This document shows, in pieces, positions 43,653 through 53,175 of a stretch of 64,000 nucleotides of DNA. The notes under the pieces were generated by a model. It was given only the letters and a program-made list of their open reading frames with translations. It searched no databases and was not told the origin of the DNA. Source of the DNA: Metaclostridioides mangenotii. Lineage in GTDB: Bacteria > Bacillota > Clostridia > Peptostreptococcales > Peptostreptococcaceae. Position numbers and translations under genes: made by a program. Positions within the stretch are counted from its first letter, which is position 1, and each line of letters opens with the position of its first letter. The stretch lies in assembly GCF_017873185.1 (NCBI RefSeq), contig NZ_JAGGJX010000002.1, positions 310,001 through 374,000 of the forward strand, in the 5' to 3' direction.

Positions 43653-44687
43653 TTATTTAAATGTATCAGGGTATAATCCTTTTGCTATTGTTTCTATGCA
43701 ATCAAAGTTTCTGAAGCTGTAACCCATAAGTTCAGTATATTCAACTTCGATGATATTTTTGTCTTTGATAGCAGTTACATTTTGAATGAGATTGTTATCT
43801 AAAAGAGATTTTACTGCAGTTTTATCGTTGGCAGAATTTTTGTTGGCCTTTACATATACTATAGCATCTGGGTTAAGAGAAATTAAGTTTTCGATGGATA
43901 GTGAACCGCCCTTGTCAGCTACATTTTTGGCATTTATTGTCTCCAACATTTTAGATTGTAGAGAGGCATTAGCTCCAAATACACCAAACTGTCCATCATT
44001 GTAGTTAACCATAATCATTACATTTTTAGGATCTGAATTTATATCAGAGATTTTACCCTTTATTTCATCTAATTTTAATTGAAGGTTATCTGCATATTTA
44101 TTTGCCTTTTCTTGAATATCAAATAATTTACCTATATTTTTAATATCTGTGATTATGTTTTCTAAAGATTGTTCAGTATTCATTTTACTAGCTAATTGTA
44201 CATATGTATTTACCCCCATATCGTTAAGAGTAGGGATTGTACCATATGCGTCATCAGTAAATGATGCAGCTCTTCCTATAACTAAGTCTGGATTGGTACC
44301 TAAAACTGATTCTTTAGCAACTTGTCCTTTTTCCGCTACTACAGGAATTGCCTTGTAATCATTTTCAAATTTATCCATAATTTTATTGTCCAAATCTCCA
44401 GTTCCCACAATAGAATCCTTAAGTCCTAAATCTAAAAGCAATTCAGTTGAAGATTGATTGTTTGTAACAACTCTTTTTGGCGCTTCTTTGAAGACTTGAT
44501 CGTATGTATTGCCATTGTCGTCAAAGGCTTTTATAGTAAGAGGGTATGTTGTTTTAAGTGAAGCAGTTTCAGATGAAGATGTATTATTTTTCTTGTCATT
44601 TTCTTCGCTCTTTGTAGATTTAGTACAACCAGTCAATATACTGGCAGTTACTAGCATTGTTGTAAAAAGTACTAATGTTTTTTTCAT
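43653..44687 (-). CDS. Iron-siderophore/cobalamin-type ABC substrate-binding lipoprotein
   Basis: A 344-residue lipoprotein: signal with lipobox ASILTGC, a Ser/Thr/Lys linker, then a class III binding fold (TYDQVFKEAPKRVVTNNQSSTELLLDLGLKDSIVGTG). AAGGAG is eight bases before the ATG at 44687; the earlier in-frame Met at 44729 has none. Last gene of the permease-ATPase-binding protein operon, which has Fur-like sites upstream; together with the esterase nearby this points to ferric siderophore rather than vitamin B12. Confidence 0.85.
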   Translation of the reverse strand: MKKTLVLFTTMLVTASILTGCTKSTKSEENDKKNNTSSSETASLKTTYPLTIKAFDDNGNTYDQVFKEAPKRVVTNNQSSTELLLDLGLKDSIVGTGDLDNKIMDKFENDYKAIPVVAEKGQVAKESVLGTNPDLVIGRAASFTDDAYGTIPTLNDMGVNTYVQLASKMNTEQSLENIITDIKNIGKLFDIQEKANKYADNLQLKLDEIKGKISDINSDPKNVMIMVNYNDGQFGVFGANASLQSKMLETINAKNVADKGGSLSIENLISLNPDAIVYVKANKNSANDKTAVKSLLDNNLIQNVTAIKDKNIIEVEYTELMGYSFRNFDCIETIAKGLYPDTFK

Positions 44688-44745
44688 ATTAAATTCTCCT
44701 TGTAATATATTTAGAAGCATTAATGCCACTTTGTATTTAATTTAT

Positions 44746-45504
44746 TTAATAGTAAGATATTGAAAGTGTATCAGTTACAGGATTTTTGTATATATAGCTG
44801 TCGATATCGTATACACTTTTTATCATTTCAGATGTAACTACATCTTCAGGTGTACCTTGTGTAACTATATTGCCATCCTTTAAAACTATTATTTTGTCGC
44901 AGTACTGTGATGCTAAGCTTATGTCGTGTAAAGCTGCTAATACACATATACCGAGCTTTTTAACTACATTCATAATTTCAATTTGATACTTTATATCCAA
45001 ATGATTAGTAGGTTCATCGAGTAACAAAATCTTAGGCTTTTGGGTTAAAGATCTAGCTAAAATTACACGCTGTTTTTCACCCCCTGAAAGAGAGGAAAAG
45101 CCCCTATCTGCGTAATTCTCCATGCCGACTTTCTTTAGCGAGTCGATAGCTATATCGTAGTCTCCCTCATTTTCACTTTGAAGTAGAGATTTATGAGGGC
45201 TTCTCCCCATCAAGACTACATCTAAGACCTTGAAATCAAAATTTATATTATTAAACTGGCTGACAACTCCTAAGTTTTTTGCTATATCTTTTGGATTGAT
45301 TTTCTTCATGTCCTGCCCATTTAAAAATACTGAACCAGATGTATATTTTAAAACTCGATAAATAGCTTTTAATAATGTTGATTTTCCACTTCCATTAGGT
45401 CCAATTAATCCAACAAATTCACTGTCCTCAACAGAAAAGGATACATTTTTTATGATTTTCTTAGTAGATATATCTACCTCTAAGTTTTTAATTTGTAAAT
45501 CCAT
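44746..45504 (-). CDS. Siderophore-type ABC transporter ATPase
   Basis: A 252-residue FepC/FhuC-type ATPase: GPNGSGKST, signature LSGGEKQRVILAR, ILLLDEPTNHLD and AALHDISLASQYCD. AGGAGG lies six bases before the ATG at 45504; the longer in-frame version would run into the permease gene. It powers the FecCD permease ten bases upstream. Confidence 0.88.
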   Translation of the reverse strand: MDLQIKNLEVDISTKKIIKNVSFSVEDSEFVGLIGPNGSGKSTLLKAIYRVLKYTSGSVFLNGQDMKKINPKDIAKNLGVVSQFNNINFDFKVLDVVLMGRSPHKSLLQSENEGDYDIAIDSLKKVGMENYADRGFSSLSGGEKQRVILARSLTQKPKILLLDEPTNHLDIKYQIEIMNVVKKLGICVLAALHDISLASQYCDKIIVLKDGNIVTQGTPEDVVTSEMIKSVYDIDSYIYKNPVTDTLSISYY

Positions 45505-45514
45505 ATCAGACCTC

Positions 45515-46603
45515 CTATTTTTCACCGAATCCATAACTTCGTCTAAGTAGTATGTATACAAAGAACGGCGATCCAACCATTGCAGTAATTATACCTATTG
45601 AAAGTTCAGAATTAGGAATTATAGTTCTAGCTATTACATCAGCCCAGATCATAAATATCGATCCGAGAAGTATCGATATAGGAGTCAGTCTCTTGTGGTC
45701 AGATCCGACCAGCGACCTAGTAATATGCGGTATGATTAATCCGACAAACCCTATAATTCCGCAGACAGAAACCAAAACTCCTGTAAGTAGAGAAGTTATT
45801 ATCATATACAATCTTCTATAAAATACTAGATTTATTCCAAGTGTGATAGCCGACTCATCACCCATAAGCAACAAGTTGAGATTTCTAGATTGGAGTAAGA
45901 AAAATATGCAACACAGTGCTACAATCACTGTTGGAAACAAAATATTTCCCCACTTCGCGCCTGCAAGAGATCCCATAGTCCAGAACTTTACTGACTGCAT
46001 TCCCTCAGCATTGCTTGCCATAGAGATAATAAAGTTGGATAAGGCATTGCAAAGAGCATTTACAACAGTCCCTGAAAGAACTAATTTAGCTGATGAAATT
46101 TTACCTCCAAGTGATGATAATAGTAAAACCATAGTTGCAGAAATAAGTGCTCCTATAAATGCCCAAAATGAAGTTCCGTTAATTGTGAGTAGGTTAAAAG
46201 ATCCTACTCCCAGCATAATCGAAAAAGTTGCCCCTAAAGAAGCCCCAGATGAAATCCCGAGTATATAGGGTTCAGCTAAAGGGTTTTGGACAGTAGCTTG
46301 CATAATAGTTCCGCAAAGTGCAAGACCTGCACCAACAATTAGAGCTAGAATAACTCTAGGAAATCTAATCATCCAGACTATATTATAATTTGCATCATTT
46401 ATAAGAGCAGTTGAATTACCAATACCAAAGATCTTATTAATTAATATACCGTATGAAACAGATGGATCTATGTTTAAAGAGCCTTTGGAAACAGATAATA
46501 CAACTGAAATCAATAAAAGAATAACAAGAAAAAATGATATTGTGTAAAAAATAATTTTTCTTTGCTGATTCTTCTTAAATGACGCAGATTGAATACTTTC
46601 CAT
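45515..46603 (-). CDS. FecCD-family ABC permease
   Basis: A 362-residue permease with about ten helices. It has RFPRVILALIVGAGLALCGTIMQATVQNPLAEPYILGISSGA and the coupling loop GFVGLIIPHITRSLVGSDHK, both typical of FecCD/BtuC. First gene of the operon; its promoter region, shared with the AraC gene, holds two Fur-like palindromes. Confidence 0.9.
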   Translation of the reverse strand: MESIQSASFKKNQQRKIIFYTISFFLVILLLISVVLSVSKGSLNIDPSVSYGILINKIFGIGNSTALINDANYNIVWMIRFPRVILALIVGAGLALCGTIMQATVQNPLAEPYILGISSGASLGATFSIMLGVGSFNLLTINGTSFWAFIGALISATMVLLLSSLGGKISSAKLVLSGTVVNALCNALSNFIISMASNAEGMQSVKFWTMGSLAGAKWGNILFPTVIVALCCIFFLLQSRNLNLLLMGDESAITLGINLVFYRRLYMIITSLLTGVLVSVCGIIGFVGLIIPHITRSLVGSDHKRLTPISILLGSIFMIWADVIARTIIPNSELSIGIITAMVGSPFFVYILLRRSYGFGEK

Positions 46604-46653
46604 ATATTTCTCCTTTCTTGTGTATACTTAAAGTGTGTATTATAATAATATAA

Positions 46654-46703
46654 ATGATAAGTGTTATCATGTGTAATGGTATATATATGATAATGTTTAT
46701 CAT
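46654..46703. promoter_or_regulatory. fur box: Two Fur-box-like palindromes
   Basis: ATGATAAgtgTTATCAT at 46654-46670 and ATGATAAtgtTTATCAT at 46687-46703 are perfect 7-3-7 palindromes matching the TGATAAtnaTTATCA core of clostridial Fur boxes, 33 bases apart start to start. They lie just upstream of the siderophore permease operon and on the AraC side as well, so both could be iron-repressed. Confidence 0.8.
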
Positions 46704-46877
46704 TTACAAGGAATATTATAATATACCATTTAATAAGTTTGAATAAACAAATCTGTAAAGATGGACAAATATTAAAAATACATAGACATATATTTAAATA
46801 AAATTTAAAAATAAGTAAGAATTAAAAAGTAAGTGGGATTTAAATTATAGAAATGATTAATGGAAGGAGTTTATTTG

Positions 46878-47732
46878 ATGAATACGGAAATAAAATATGT
46901 AAAAAAGCATACAATCGATAATTCAGTTAAAGCGCATGATGTGTTAGTTGAATTTAATAATGATCCATATCAAGTAGATAGAGTAAGTTATTTTGTTAAG
47001 AAAAGAACTTTAGATAAAAACAGCTATACTACGAATCTATCAGCATTTATATTTCCAATAAGTGGACGAGCAAATATTATATTGGATGATGAAATGTACA
47101 CAGTAGAGCCAGGTAAATTTTTACATGTATGCCCGGATAAAAAAATATCATTTGAGGTCTTAGGGAATGAGAATTTTAACCATATTAATATATATTACAT
47201 TTCTGATCCTAGATCTAAAACTTCAAACTATATGAACACTGTGTTTGAAATGAAAGTCGATAATTATGTCGATGTAATAGATGAGCTAAATGAAATTTTA
47301 GATATATCTTATGAATCGGAGCTAATGTCGAGATTTAAGCTACAAATCAGGGTCAACCTATTTTTAAAGGAGCTGTTTGAAGGGTTCTCCCATAAACAAT
47401 ACGACAATGAGAGAGCATTGGTCTCTGCAGTAACAAAGTACATTACTGAAAACTACATGAAGGAAATATCCCTATCAAAGCTTGAGACAGTATTTGGAGT
47501 AAAATCAAGCAGAATATCATATCTGTTTTACAAGTGCACTAAAACTAGACCAATAGACTACTTAATTAAGTACAGAATGAGTGTTGCGAGCCGTCTATTA
47601 GAGCAAGAGGGGTACTCAGTTAAAAGAGTAGCCGAAGCTGTTGGATATACAGATGAGTTTTACTTTAGCAGGTTATTTAAGAAAAACTTCGGTATATCTC
47701 CAAGTAGGGTGAAAAATAGAAATAAAAATTAG
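46878..47732 (+). CDS. AraC-family transcriptional regulator
   Basis: A 284-residue protein: N-terminal cupin-like ligand domain (IFPISGRANIILDDEMYTVEPGKFLHV) and C-terminal double helix-turn-helix (ISLSKLETVFGVKSSRISYLFYKCTK and SVKRVAEAVGYTDEFYFSRLFKKNFGISPS). The ATG at 46878 has GGAAGGAG nine bases upstream, better than the ATG at 46860. Divergent from the ABC operon and followed by an esterase; similar YbtA/Btr-like regulators sense the ferric siderophore and activate its uptake genes. Confidence 0.85.
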   Translation: MNTEIKYVKKHTIDNSVKAHDVLVEFNNDPYQVDRVSYFVKKRTLDKNSYTTNLSAFIFPISGRANIILDDEMYTVEPGKFLHVCPDKKISFEVLGNENFNHINIYYISDPRSKTSNYMNTVFEMKVDNYVDVIDELNEILDISYESELMSRFKLQIRVNLFLKELFEGFSHKQYDNERALVSAVTKYITENYMKEISLSKLETVFGVKSSRISYLFYKCTKTRPIDYLIKYRMSVASRLLEQEGYSVKRVAEAVGYTDEFYFSRLFKKNFGISPSRVKNRNKN

Positions 47733-47747
47733 GTTTAAGAGGTGCAG

Positions 47748-48521
47748 ATGATGGGCGGTAAATTTATAGATTTAATAGAATTTGGAAGAGAGATTTTTGT
47801 GTATCTTCCAGAATCGTACAATAAAAGCGTTGAACAAAATAGGAATTATCCTGTTGTGTACGTGCATGACGGTGACACGTTTATAAAATTATTGTTTGGA
47901 ATTATGGAAGAAATAGAAAAGGAAGAAGAAAAAGAAAAAGATAAAAAACAAAATTTATATAAAGAGCACATTATAGTGGGGATATCATCTAAAAATAGGT
48001 TGAGCGAGTATACTCCTTGGCAGGCACCAGCCTTAGTCGAGAAGTTTGAGCCTTTTGGAGGTAAAGGGGAAGTTTATTTAGATTTTATTGTTGATGAATT
48101 AAAACCATTTATTGATAGCAACTTCAATACAAGTACGGAGGTTGAAGATACATCTATGATAGGTTATTCATTAGGTGGTTTAATATCATTGTTTTCTATA
48201 TATAAATATTCTTGTTTCGGAAAAATTGTAAGTATATGTGGATCACAGTGGTTTAAGGGGTGGATAGACTTTATTGAGGCAAATAAAATACTAAATGAGA
48301 ATGTAAAGATTTTTATAATAGCTGGACTTAGGGAGGGAAATAAAAAGTACACAGCTCAAAAGGACATAACAAAGTGTGTTGAAAAGTCCTATAAGATTTT
48401 TAAATCGCAAATTGGTACATCTAATGTAACACTTGAATGGGATAATTACGGACATAATGAAAATGTATTTAATAGATATAAACAGGCTTTGTTATATTTA
48501 GGGAAAAGAGAAGTGCTTTAA
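47748..48521 (+). CDS. Alpha/beta-hydrolase esterase, likely siderophore esterase (IroE/Fes-like)
   Basis: A protein of about 257 residues of the esterase D/IroE type: REIFVYLPESYNKS, YVHDGDTF, the nucleophile elbow MIGYSLGGLISL and the catalytic His in DNYGHNENVF. No signal peptide, so cytoplasmic. It starts 16-20 bases after the AraC stop; ATG 47748 and 47751 are both possible behind AGAGG. The context (Fur boxes, AraC, FecCD transporter) supports cleavage of an imported ferric tri-ester siderophore to free the iron. Confidence 0.78.
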   Translation: MMGGKFIDLIEFGREIFVYLPESYNKSVEQNRNYPVVYVHDGDTFIKLLFGIMEEIEKEEEKEKDKKQNLYKEHIIVGISSKNRLSEYTPWQAPALVEKFEPFGGKGEVYLDFIVDELKPFIDSNFNTSTEVEDTSMIGYSLGGLISLFSIYKYSCFGKIVSICGSQWFKGWIDFIEANKILNENVKIFIIAGLREGNKKYTAQKDITKCVEKSYKIFKSQIGTSNVTLEWDNYGHNENVFNRYKQALLYLGKREVL

Positions 48522-48527
48522 TATAAA

Positions 48528-48569
48528 AATGGATACCTCATAATTATTAAAATTTATGGGGTATCCATT
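48528..48569. terminator. Terminator between the esterase and hcp
   Basis: AATGGATACC pairs with GGTATCCATT over an AT-rich inner stem; CCATTTTATATTT follows. It serves the convergent genes. Confidence 0.75.
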
Positions 48570-48588
48570 CCATTTTATATTTATATCA

Positions 48589-50247
48589 TTATTGTGCTGG
48601 CACTCCTAGACAAGTAGCTAGATCTTTTTCTGGCGTACTTATAGTATTTAGATTGAACGTATCAACTAGATACTGAAGAACATTTGGACTTATAAATGCT
48701 GGAAGTGTAGGTCCAAGGTATATGTCTTTTATTCCTAGTGATAGAAGTGCAAGTAAATCAGCTACTGCTTTTTGCTCATACCATGACAATATAATCGAAA
48801 GCGGTAGTCCGTTTACATCTGTATCAAATGCGTCTGCTAATGCAAGTGCGATTTTAACTGCAGAATACGCATCGTTACATTGACCTACATCGAGTAGTCT
48901 TGGCAGACCTGCAACTTCTCCAAAGTCTAGTTTGTTGAATCTGTATTTACCACAGGCAAGTGTAAGTATTATACAGTCTTTTGGAACTTGTTTTGCAAAG
49001 TCTGTATAATAATTTCTTCCAGGTCTAGCTCCATCACATCCTCCAATTAAGAAGAAGTGCTTTAATTTCCCTGATTTAACAGCGTCTATTATAGCTGGTG
49101 CATTGCTAAGTGTTGCCTCGTGACCAAATCCAACTAGTATTTCGTGTGGCTCTTGATCCTCATTGTATCCACCAAGCTCTAGTGCTTTTTCAATTATTTC
49201 AGAGAAATCTTTTTCTCCGTTTTCTGATTTACCAATATATTTTAGTCCATCCCAACCTACAACACTTGTTGTAAAGATTCTATCTTTGTATGAATCTCTT
49301 GGCTTCATAAGACAGTTAGTCGTCATAAGAACACATCCAGGTAAATTATCGAATTCTTTTTGTTGATCTTGCCAAGCTCCACCGAAGTTACCCGCTAGAT
49401 GTTTGTATTTATTTAATTCAGGATATCCATGACATGGAATCATTTCACCGTGAGTGTATACGTTTATACCTTTTCCTTCAGTCTGTTTAAGTATCATTTC
49501 TAAATCTTTAAGATCGTGACCAGATACTACTATAAAAGGTCCTTTTTTAAGTTTTACATTAACTTTTTGAGGTTTTGGATTTTTATAAGTAGTAGTGTTA
49601 GCTTCATCAAGTTTTTGTATACAGGCTACTGCTATTTCACCAGTTTTCATTGTAAATGTTATAAGATCCTCTAGTGCCATATCATCGTCTATAATTGCTT
49701 TTAAGGCTCTAAAGAAAAATTCATCAACTTGATCGCTATAAAATCCTAATGCTCTAGCTTGGTGGCTGTAAGCACTCATTCCCTTAAGACCATATAGAAT
49801 TGTCTGTCTCAGTGAACGTATGTCTGCATCCAGATTTTGGTCAAACATTATACCAGCTCTTATAGAATCTTCTAACATTTGATTTCTGTTTTCGCTTAAA
49901 TCGTAACTTGCATATTCATTGTCGCTTAATGATTCACCGCATTTTTCTCTTAGACTTTGTTTGATCTCTTGAGATTTTCTAAGCATTTTTTCATGTGCAT
50001 CGCCATCAAAGTTTACATTTGTAAGAGTAGTGAATAAGCTATTTTCTACAAATGATACGATATCTTTGTCTATTTTTTCGCCCTTCTCTATCAGTAACAT
50101 TGCATATGACGAAATACCTTTTAGTTGATATATTAATAAGTCTTGCATACAAGCGATGTCTGGGGTTTTACCGCAAACACCTACTTTTGTACATCCTTTA
50201 CCACCAGCAGTTTGTTCACACTGGTAACAAAACATTGAATTTTCCAT
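48589..50247 (-). CDS. hcp: Hydroxylamine reductase / hybrid cluster protein
   Basis: A 552-residue class I/II hybrid cluster protein. The N-terminal cluster motif MFCYQCEQTAGGKGCTKVGVCGK is complete. Hybrid-cluster ligands occur in VVSGHDLKDLE, TTNCLMKP, FLIGGCDGARPGR and TLACGKYRFN, followed by the conserved Glu in SWYEQKA. The protein protects anaerobes against NO-derived stress as NO or hydroxylamine reductase. AAGGAAGG lies before the ATG. No hcr partner is adjacent. It may be co-transcribed with the ABC genes upstream on the same strand. Confidence 0.93.
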   Translation of the reverse strand: MENSMFCYQCEQTAGGKGCTKVGVCGKTPDIACMQDLLIYQLKGISSYAMLLIEKGEKIDKDIVSFVENSLFTTLTNVNFDGDAHEKMLRKSQEIKQSLREKCGESLSDNEYASYDLSENRNQMLEDSIRAGIMFDQNLDADIRSLRQTILYGLKGMSAYSHQARALGFYSDQVDEFFFRALKAIIDDDMALEDLITFTMKTGEIAVACIQKLDEANTTTYKNPKPQKVNVKLKKGPFIVVSGHDLKDLEMILKQTEGKGINVYTHGEMIPCHGYPELNKYKHLAGNFGGAWQDQQKEFDNLPGCVLMTTNCLMKPRDSYKDRIFTTSVVGWDGLKYIGKSENGEKDFSEIIEKALELGGYNEDQEPHEILVGFGHEATLSNAPAIIDAVKSGKLKHFFLIGGCDGARPGRNYYTDFAKQVPKDCIILTLACGKYRFNKLDFGEVAGLPRLLDVGQCNDAYSAVKIALALADAFDTDVNGLPLSIILSWYEQKAVADLLALLSLGIKDIYLGPTLPAFISPNVLQYLVDTFNLNTISTPEKDLATCLGVPAQ

Positions 50248-50338
50248 ATAAATAACCTTCCTTTTAAAACAATTTATTTACATATAAGTATTTCCAATAG
50301 TTTTGTATTTTATAAGCAGATTAGATATATTCATAGAA

Positions 50339-51340
50339 TTAATTGCTTTGAGTTTTAATGTACACTATATCGTCTTCAGGTTTATCTAATGAAAGAGCTT
50401 TTAGAGTGTCCTCATTAACAATAATTTGAGTTTCATCGAGTGTAGTAACCGGTATGTTGGATATTTTCTCGCCCTTTAATACTTTAATCGCAAGTTCTCC
50501 AGATTTGTACCCTAATTTTTCGTAGTCGATACCTTGGCAAGCAAGAGCACCGCTAGATACAGAACCATCTTCACAAGCTATCACAGGTATTTTATTGCTA
50601 TTAGCTATTTTAGAAACTATTGGCATAGATGAAACTATTAAGTTGTCTGTTGGAACATAAAGTGCATCAATTTTGCCAGCTAAGCTAGACATAGCCTGAT
50701 TTACCTCATTTGAAGATGACACACCTTTTTCAACAACTGTGTAGTTATTTTTTTCTGCGTATTCTTTTAGGTTATCAACCTGAATCTTAGAATTTACTTC
50801 GCTGGTATTGTAAAGAACACCTATTGTTTTAGCTTCTGGTACAAATGTTTTTACAAGCTCTAAGTTTTTATCAATAGATATATAGTCTGATGTTCCAGAT
50901 ACATTTCCTCCTGGTTTTTCTAACGATTTTACCAAACCAGCTTCGATTGGGTCTGTTACAGCAGTTATCATTATAGGTATATCCTTAGTCGCATTGTAAG
51001 CTGCCTGTGCAGATGGAGTAGAAATAGCATAGATCAAATCTTTTTTATCCGATGCAAATTTAGACGCTATAGTCTGTGTTGTTGGTATACTATTTTGTGC
51101 GTTTTGGTAGTCTATTTTAATATTTTCTCCATCTTTGTAGCCATTGTCCTCGAGAGCTTTAACAAAACCTTCCCTAGTTTTGTCTAGAGAGGGATGCTCT
51201 ACAAGTTGTGTTATACCTATTGTCTGGATTTTGTTAATTTCACCATTTTTATTTGATGGACTATCCGAACATCCCGACAGCATTGAAACACCAAGTGACC
51301 CAACTAGAATTAAACTTGCTAATTTTTTTGATTTTTTCAT
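50339..51340 (-). CDS. ABC transporter substrate-binding lipoprotein, aromatic amino acid type (TrpX/CD0873-like)
   Basis: A 333-residue lipoprotein: signal with lipobox VSMLSGC, then the PF04392-type fold (IGITQLVEHPSLDKTREGFVKALEDNGY, IMITAVTDPIEAGLVKSL, IPVIACEDGSVSSGALACQGIDYEKLGYKSG). The family includes streptococcal TrpX and the C. difficile tyrosine-binding CD0873. Third gene of a permease-ATPase-binding protein operon. Trp or Tyr is the probable ligand. Confidence 0.85.
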   Translation of the reverse strand: MKKSKKLASLILVGSLGVSMLSGCSDSPSNKNGEINKIQTIGITQLVEHPSLDKTREGFVKALEDNGYKDGENIKIDYQNAQNSIPTTQTIASKFASDKKDLIYAISTPSAQAAYNATKDIPIMITAVTDPIEAGLVKSLEKPGGNVSGTSDYISIDKNLELVKTFVPEAKTIGVLYNTSEVNSKIQVDNLKEYAEKNNYTVVEKGVSSSNEVNQAMSSLAGKIDALYVPTDNLIVSSMPIVSKIANSNKIPVIACEDGSVSSGALACQGIDYEKLGYKSGELAIKVLKGEKISNIPVTTLDETQIIVNEDTLKALSLDKPEDDIVYIKTQSN

Positions 51341-51392
51341 AATATTATCCTCCTAGATTTTATTTAGAATATTTATTTAGATATATATTGCT

Positions 51393-52148
51393 TTAAACAG
51401 CGTATTCGAATTTGCTTAGTATTTCTTCGATAGTGATATTTTTCTTTTCTTCACCGCTTATATCTAAAACTACCTCACCTTTGTGAAGCATTATAAGTCG
51501 ATTTCCGTATTCGATAGCATGTTTTAGATTGTGGGTTACCATAAGTGTCGTAATGTGTTTTTCTTTAACTATTTTGTCAGTAAGCTCTATAATTTCGTTT
51601 GATGTTTTTGGGTCGAGTGCTGCTGTGTGCTCATCTAAAAGTAGTAGTTTTGGGTTTGTAATACTAGACATTATCAAAGATAGAGCTTGCCTCTGGCCGC
51701 CTGACAAATACCTAACCTCTACATCTAAAAATCTCTTTAAATCTAGAGAAACACCTTCTAGCAATTTTTCAATAGTATCAGTTTTATGTCTAAGACATTT
51801 TTTAAAATTAAGTAGCTTTCCCTTATTGAGTGCTAGAGAAATATTTTCTCTTACTGTCATTGATGGGCAAGTTCCCATGCCAGGATCTTGAAAAACTCGG
51901 CTTATTATCTGGGTCTTTTTGTACTCTGGAAAACTTGTTAGGTTATCTCCATCCAAAATTATATCTCCGTAAGTTTCTTTTAAAAATCCAGAAATTATAT
52001 TTAAAAGAGTAGATTTACCAGTTCCGTTACTTCCTATGATACTTACAAAATCACCCCTATCTATATCAAGAGAAATGCCTTCAAATATTGTATTTGGATC
52101 TCCATATGGGTTTGGGAAAGTTTTTGATATATTTCTAATTTGCAACAT
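51393..52148 (-). CDS. ABC transporter ATPase (TrpZ-like)
   Basis: A 251-residue ATPase: GSNGTGKST, signature LSGGQRQALSLIMS, LLLLDEHTAALD, MVTHNLKHAIEYGNR. The DEHTAALD Walker B variant is typical of the PF04392-associated transporters. It overlaps the permease gene by 14 bases. Confidence 0.88.
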   Translation of the reverse strand: MLQIRNISKTFPNPYGDPNTIFEGISLDIDRGDFVSIIGSNGTGKSTLLNIISGFLKETYGDIILDGDNLTSFPEYKKTQIISRVFQDPGMGTCPSMTVRENISLALNKGKLLNFKKCLRHKTDTIEKLLEGVSLDLKRFLDVEVRYLSGGQRQALSLIMSSITNPKLLLLDEHTAALDPKTSNEIIELTDKIVKEKHITTLMVTHNLKHAIEYGNRLIMLHKGEVVLDISGEEKKNITIEEILSKFEYAV

Positions 52149-53028
52149 CTACAACACCTCTTTTTTCAATTTTTTTAGACTTTCTATGTTTATTTGCAAA
52201 TGCTCCTGTGTTACCGATTGTTAGGAACAGTACTATTACAACTGATGTTATAAGTTTTAGATTATCAGCTGAAACTAGACCGAAATTTATAGCCAGATAT
52301 ATTGTGAACTGGTAGATAAAAGTTCCGATTATTATTGCTGTAGTAGCTTTTATAGCCACAATTTTTTTAAATAGAGACATTCCGATAATTATTGAAGCTA
52401 TTCCAAGTACCAATGTTCCTATCCCCATATTCACATCTGAAAAACCTTGAAACTGTCCAAATAATCCTCCTGAAAGAGCAATTAATCCATTGGATATCAT
52501 AAGGCCTAGAGTTTTGATTCTGTCTATATTTACTCCAAGCGACTTTATCATTTGTGGATTATCGCCAACTCCTTTTAAAGTGTAGCCAAGACCTGTTTTT
52601 AGGAATAAATCTAGAATAACTTTACAAGCTATTGCAAATGTTATTGCAAGTATTAACGGTGATAATTTACTGTTAAATAGGTTTTGGTAAGTGAATAATG
52701 GCATATTTGATTTTCCCATTATTCCAAGATTTATAGAGTAGAGCATACCCATAACCAAAATTCCTGAAAGTAGGTTGGTAATCTTAAACCTTATGTGTAA
52801 TACACTTGTAACAAGTCCAGCGACAAGCCCACAAGTAAATGCTAAAATAGTTCCTAGTATTGGGGACATACCGCTTGCAAGAGATATTGCAATAACAGCT
52901 CCACCGAGAGAGAAGCTACCATCAGCTGTCATATCTGGAAAATCTAAGATCTTGTAAGATATATAGACCCCAATTGCCATTATAGATAAAATTAAACTTT
53001 GAATGAGTACTGATACAATTCCTGTCAT
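52135..53028 (-). CDS. ABC transporter permease (TrpY-like)
   Basis: A 297-residue, LivM-like permease with about eight helices (ILDFPDMTADGSFSLGGAVIA near residue 40, typical of the family, and ISNGLIALSGGLFGQFQGFSDVNMGIGT). I chose ATG 53028, with AAAGGAG 11 bases upstream, over an ATG at 53070 lying in the last terminator hairpin. First gene of the operon behind a long structured leader. Confidence 0.87.
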   Translation of the reverse strand: MTGIVSVLIQSLILSIMAIGVYISYKILDFPDMTADGSFSLGGAVIAISLASGMSPILGTILAFTCGLVAGLVTSVLHIRFKITNLLSGILVMGMLYSINLGIMGKSNMPLFTYQNLFNSKLSPLILAITFAIACKVILDLFLKTGLGYTLKGVGDNPQMIKSLGVNIDRIKTLGLMISNGLIALSGGLFGQFQGFSDVNMGIGTLVLGIASIIIGMSLFKKIVAIKATTAIIIGTFIYQFTIYLAINFGLVSADNLKLITSVVIVLFLTIGNTGAFANKHRKSKKIEKRGVVDVAN

Positions 53029-53063
53029 AAATTTAAACACTCCTTTAAAATTTGGATACAAAA

Positions 53064-53175
53064 AAGCCACACGGTGAGACCATGTGGCTTAAAAATTTAT
53101 ACAGCCACATAGCACAACTTTCACGTGGCTTGATTTTAGATACAAAAAAAGCCACACAGTAGTCCGTGTGACTTT
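53064..53175 (-). terminator. Tandem attenuator hairpins before the aromatic amino acid ABC operon
   Basis: On the minus strand three related GCCAC/GTGGC hairpins lie in a row: 53148-53175 and 53064-53090 each end in a T run plus TGTATC(T/C), while 53103-53130 between them lacks an immediate T run. The two terminators are duplicates, including their flanks. All come before the first coding region, so they must be attenuators rather than an end of transcription. Confidence 0.75.
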
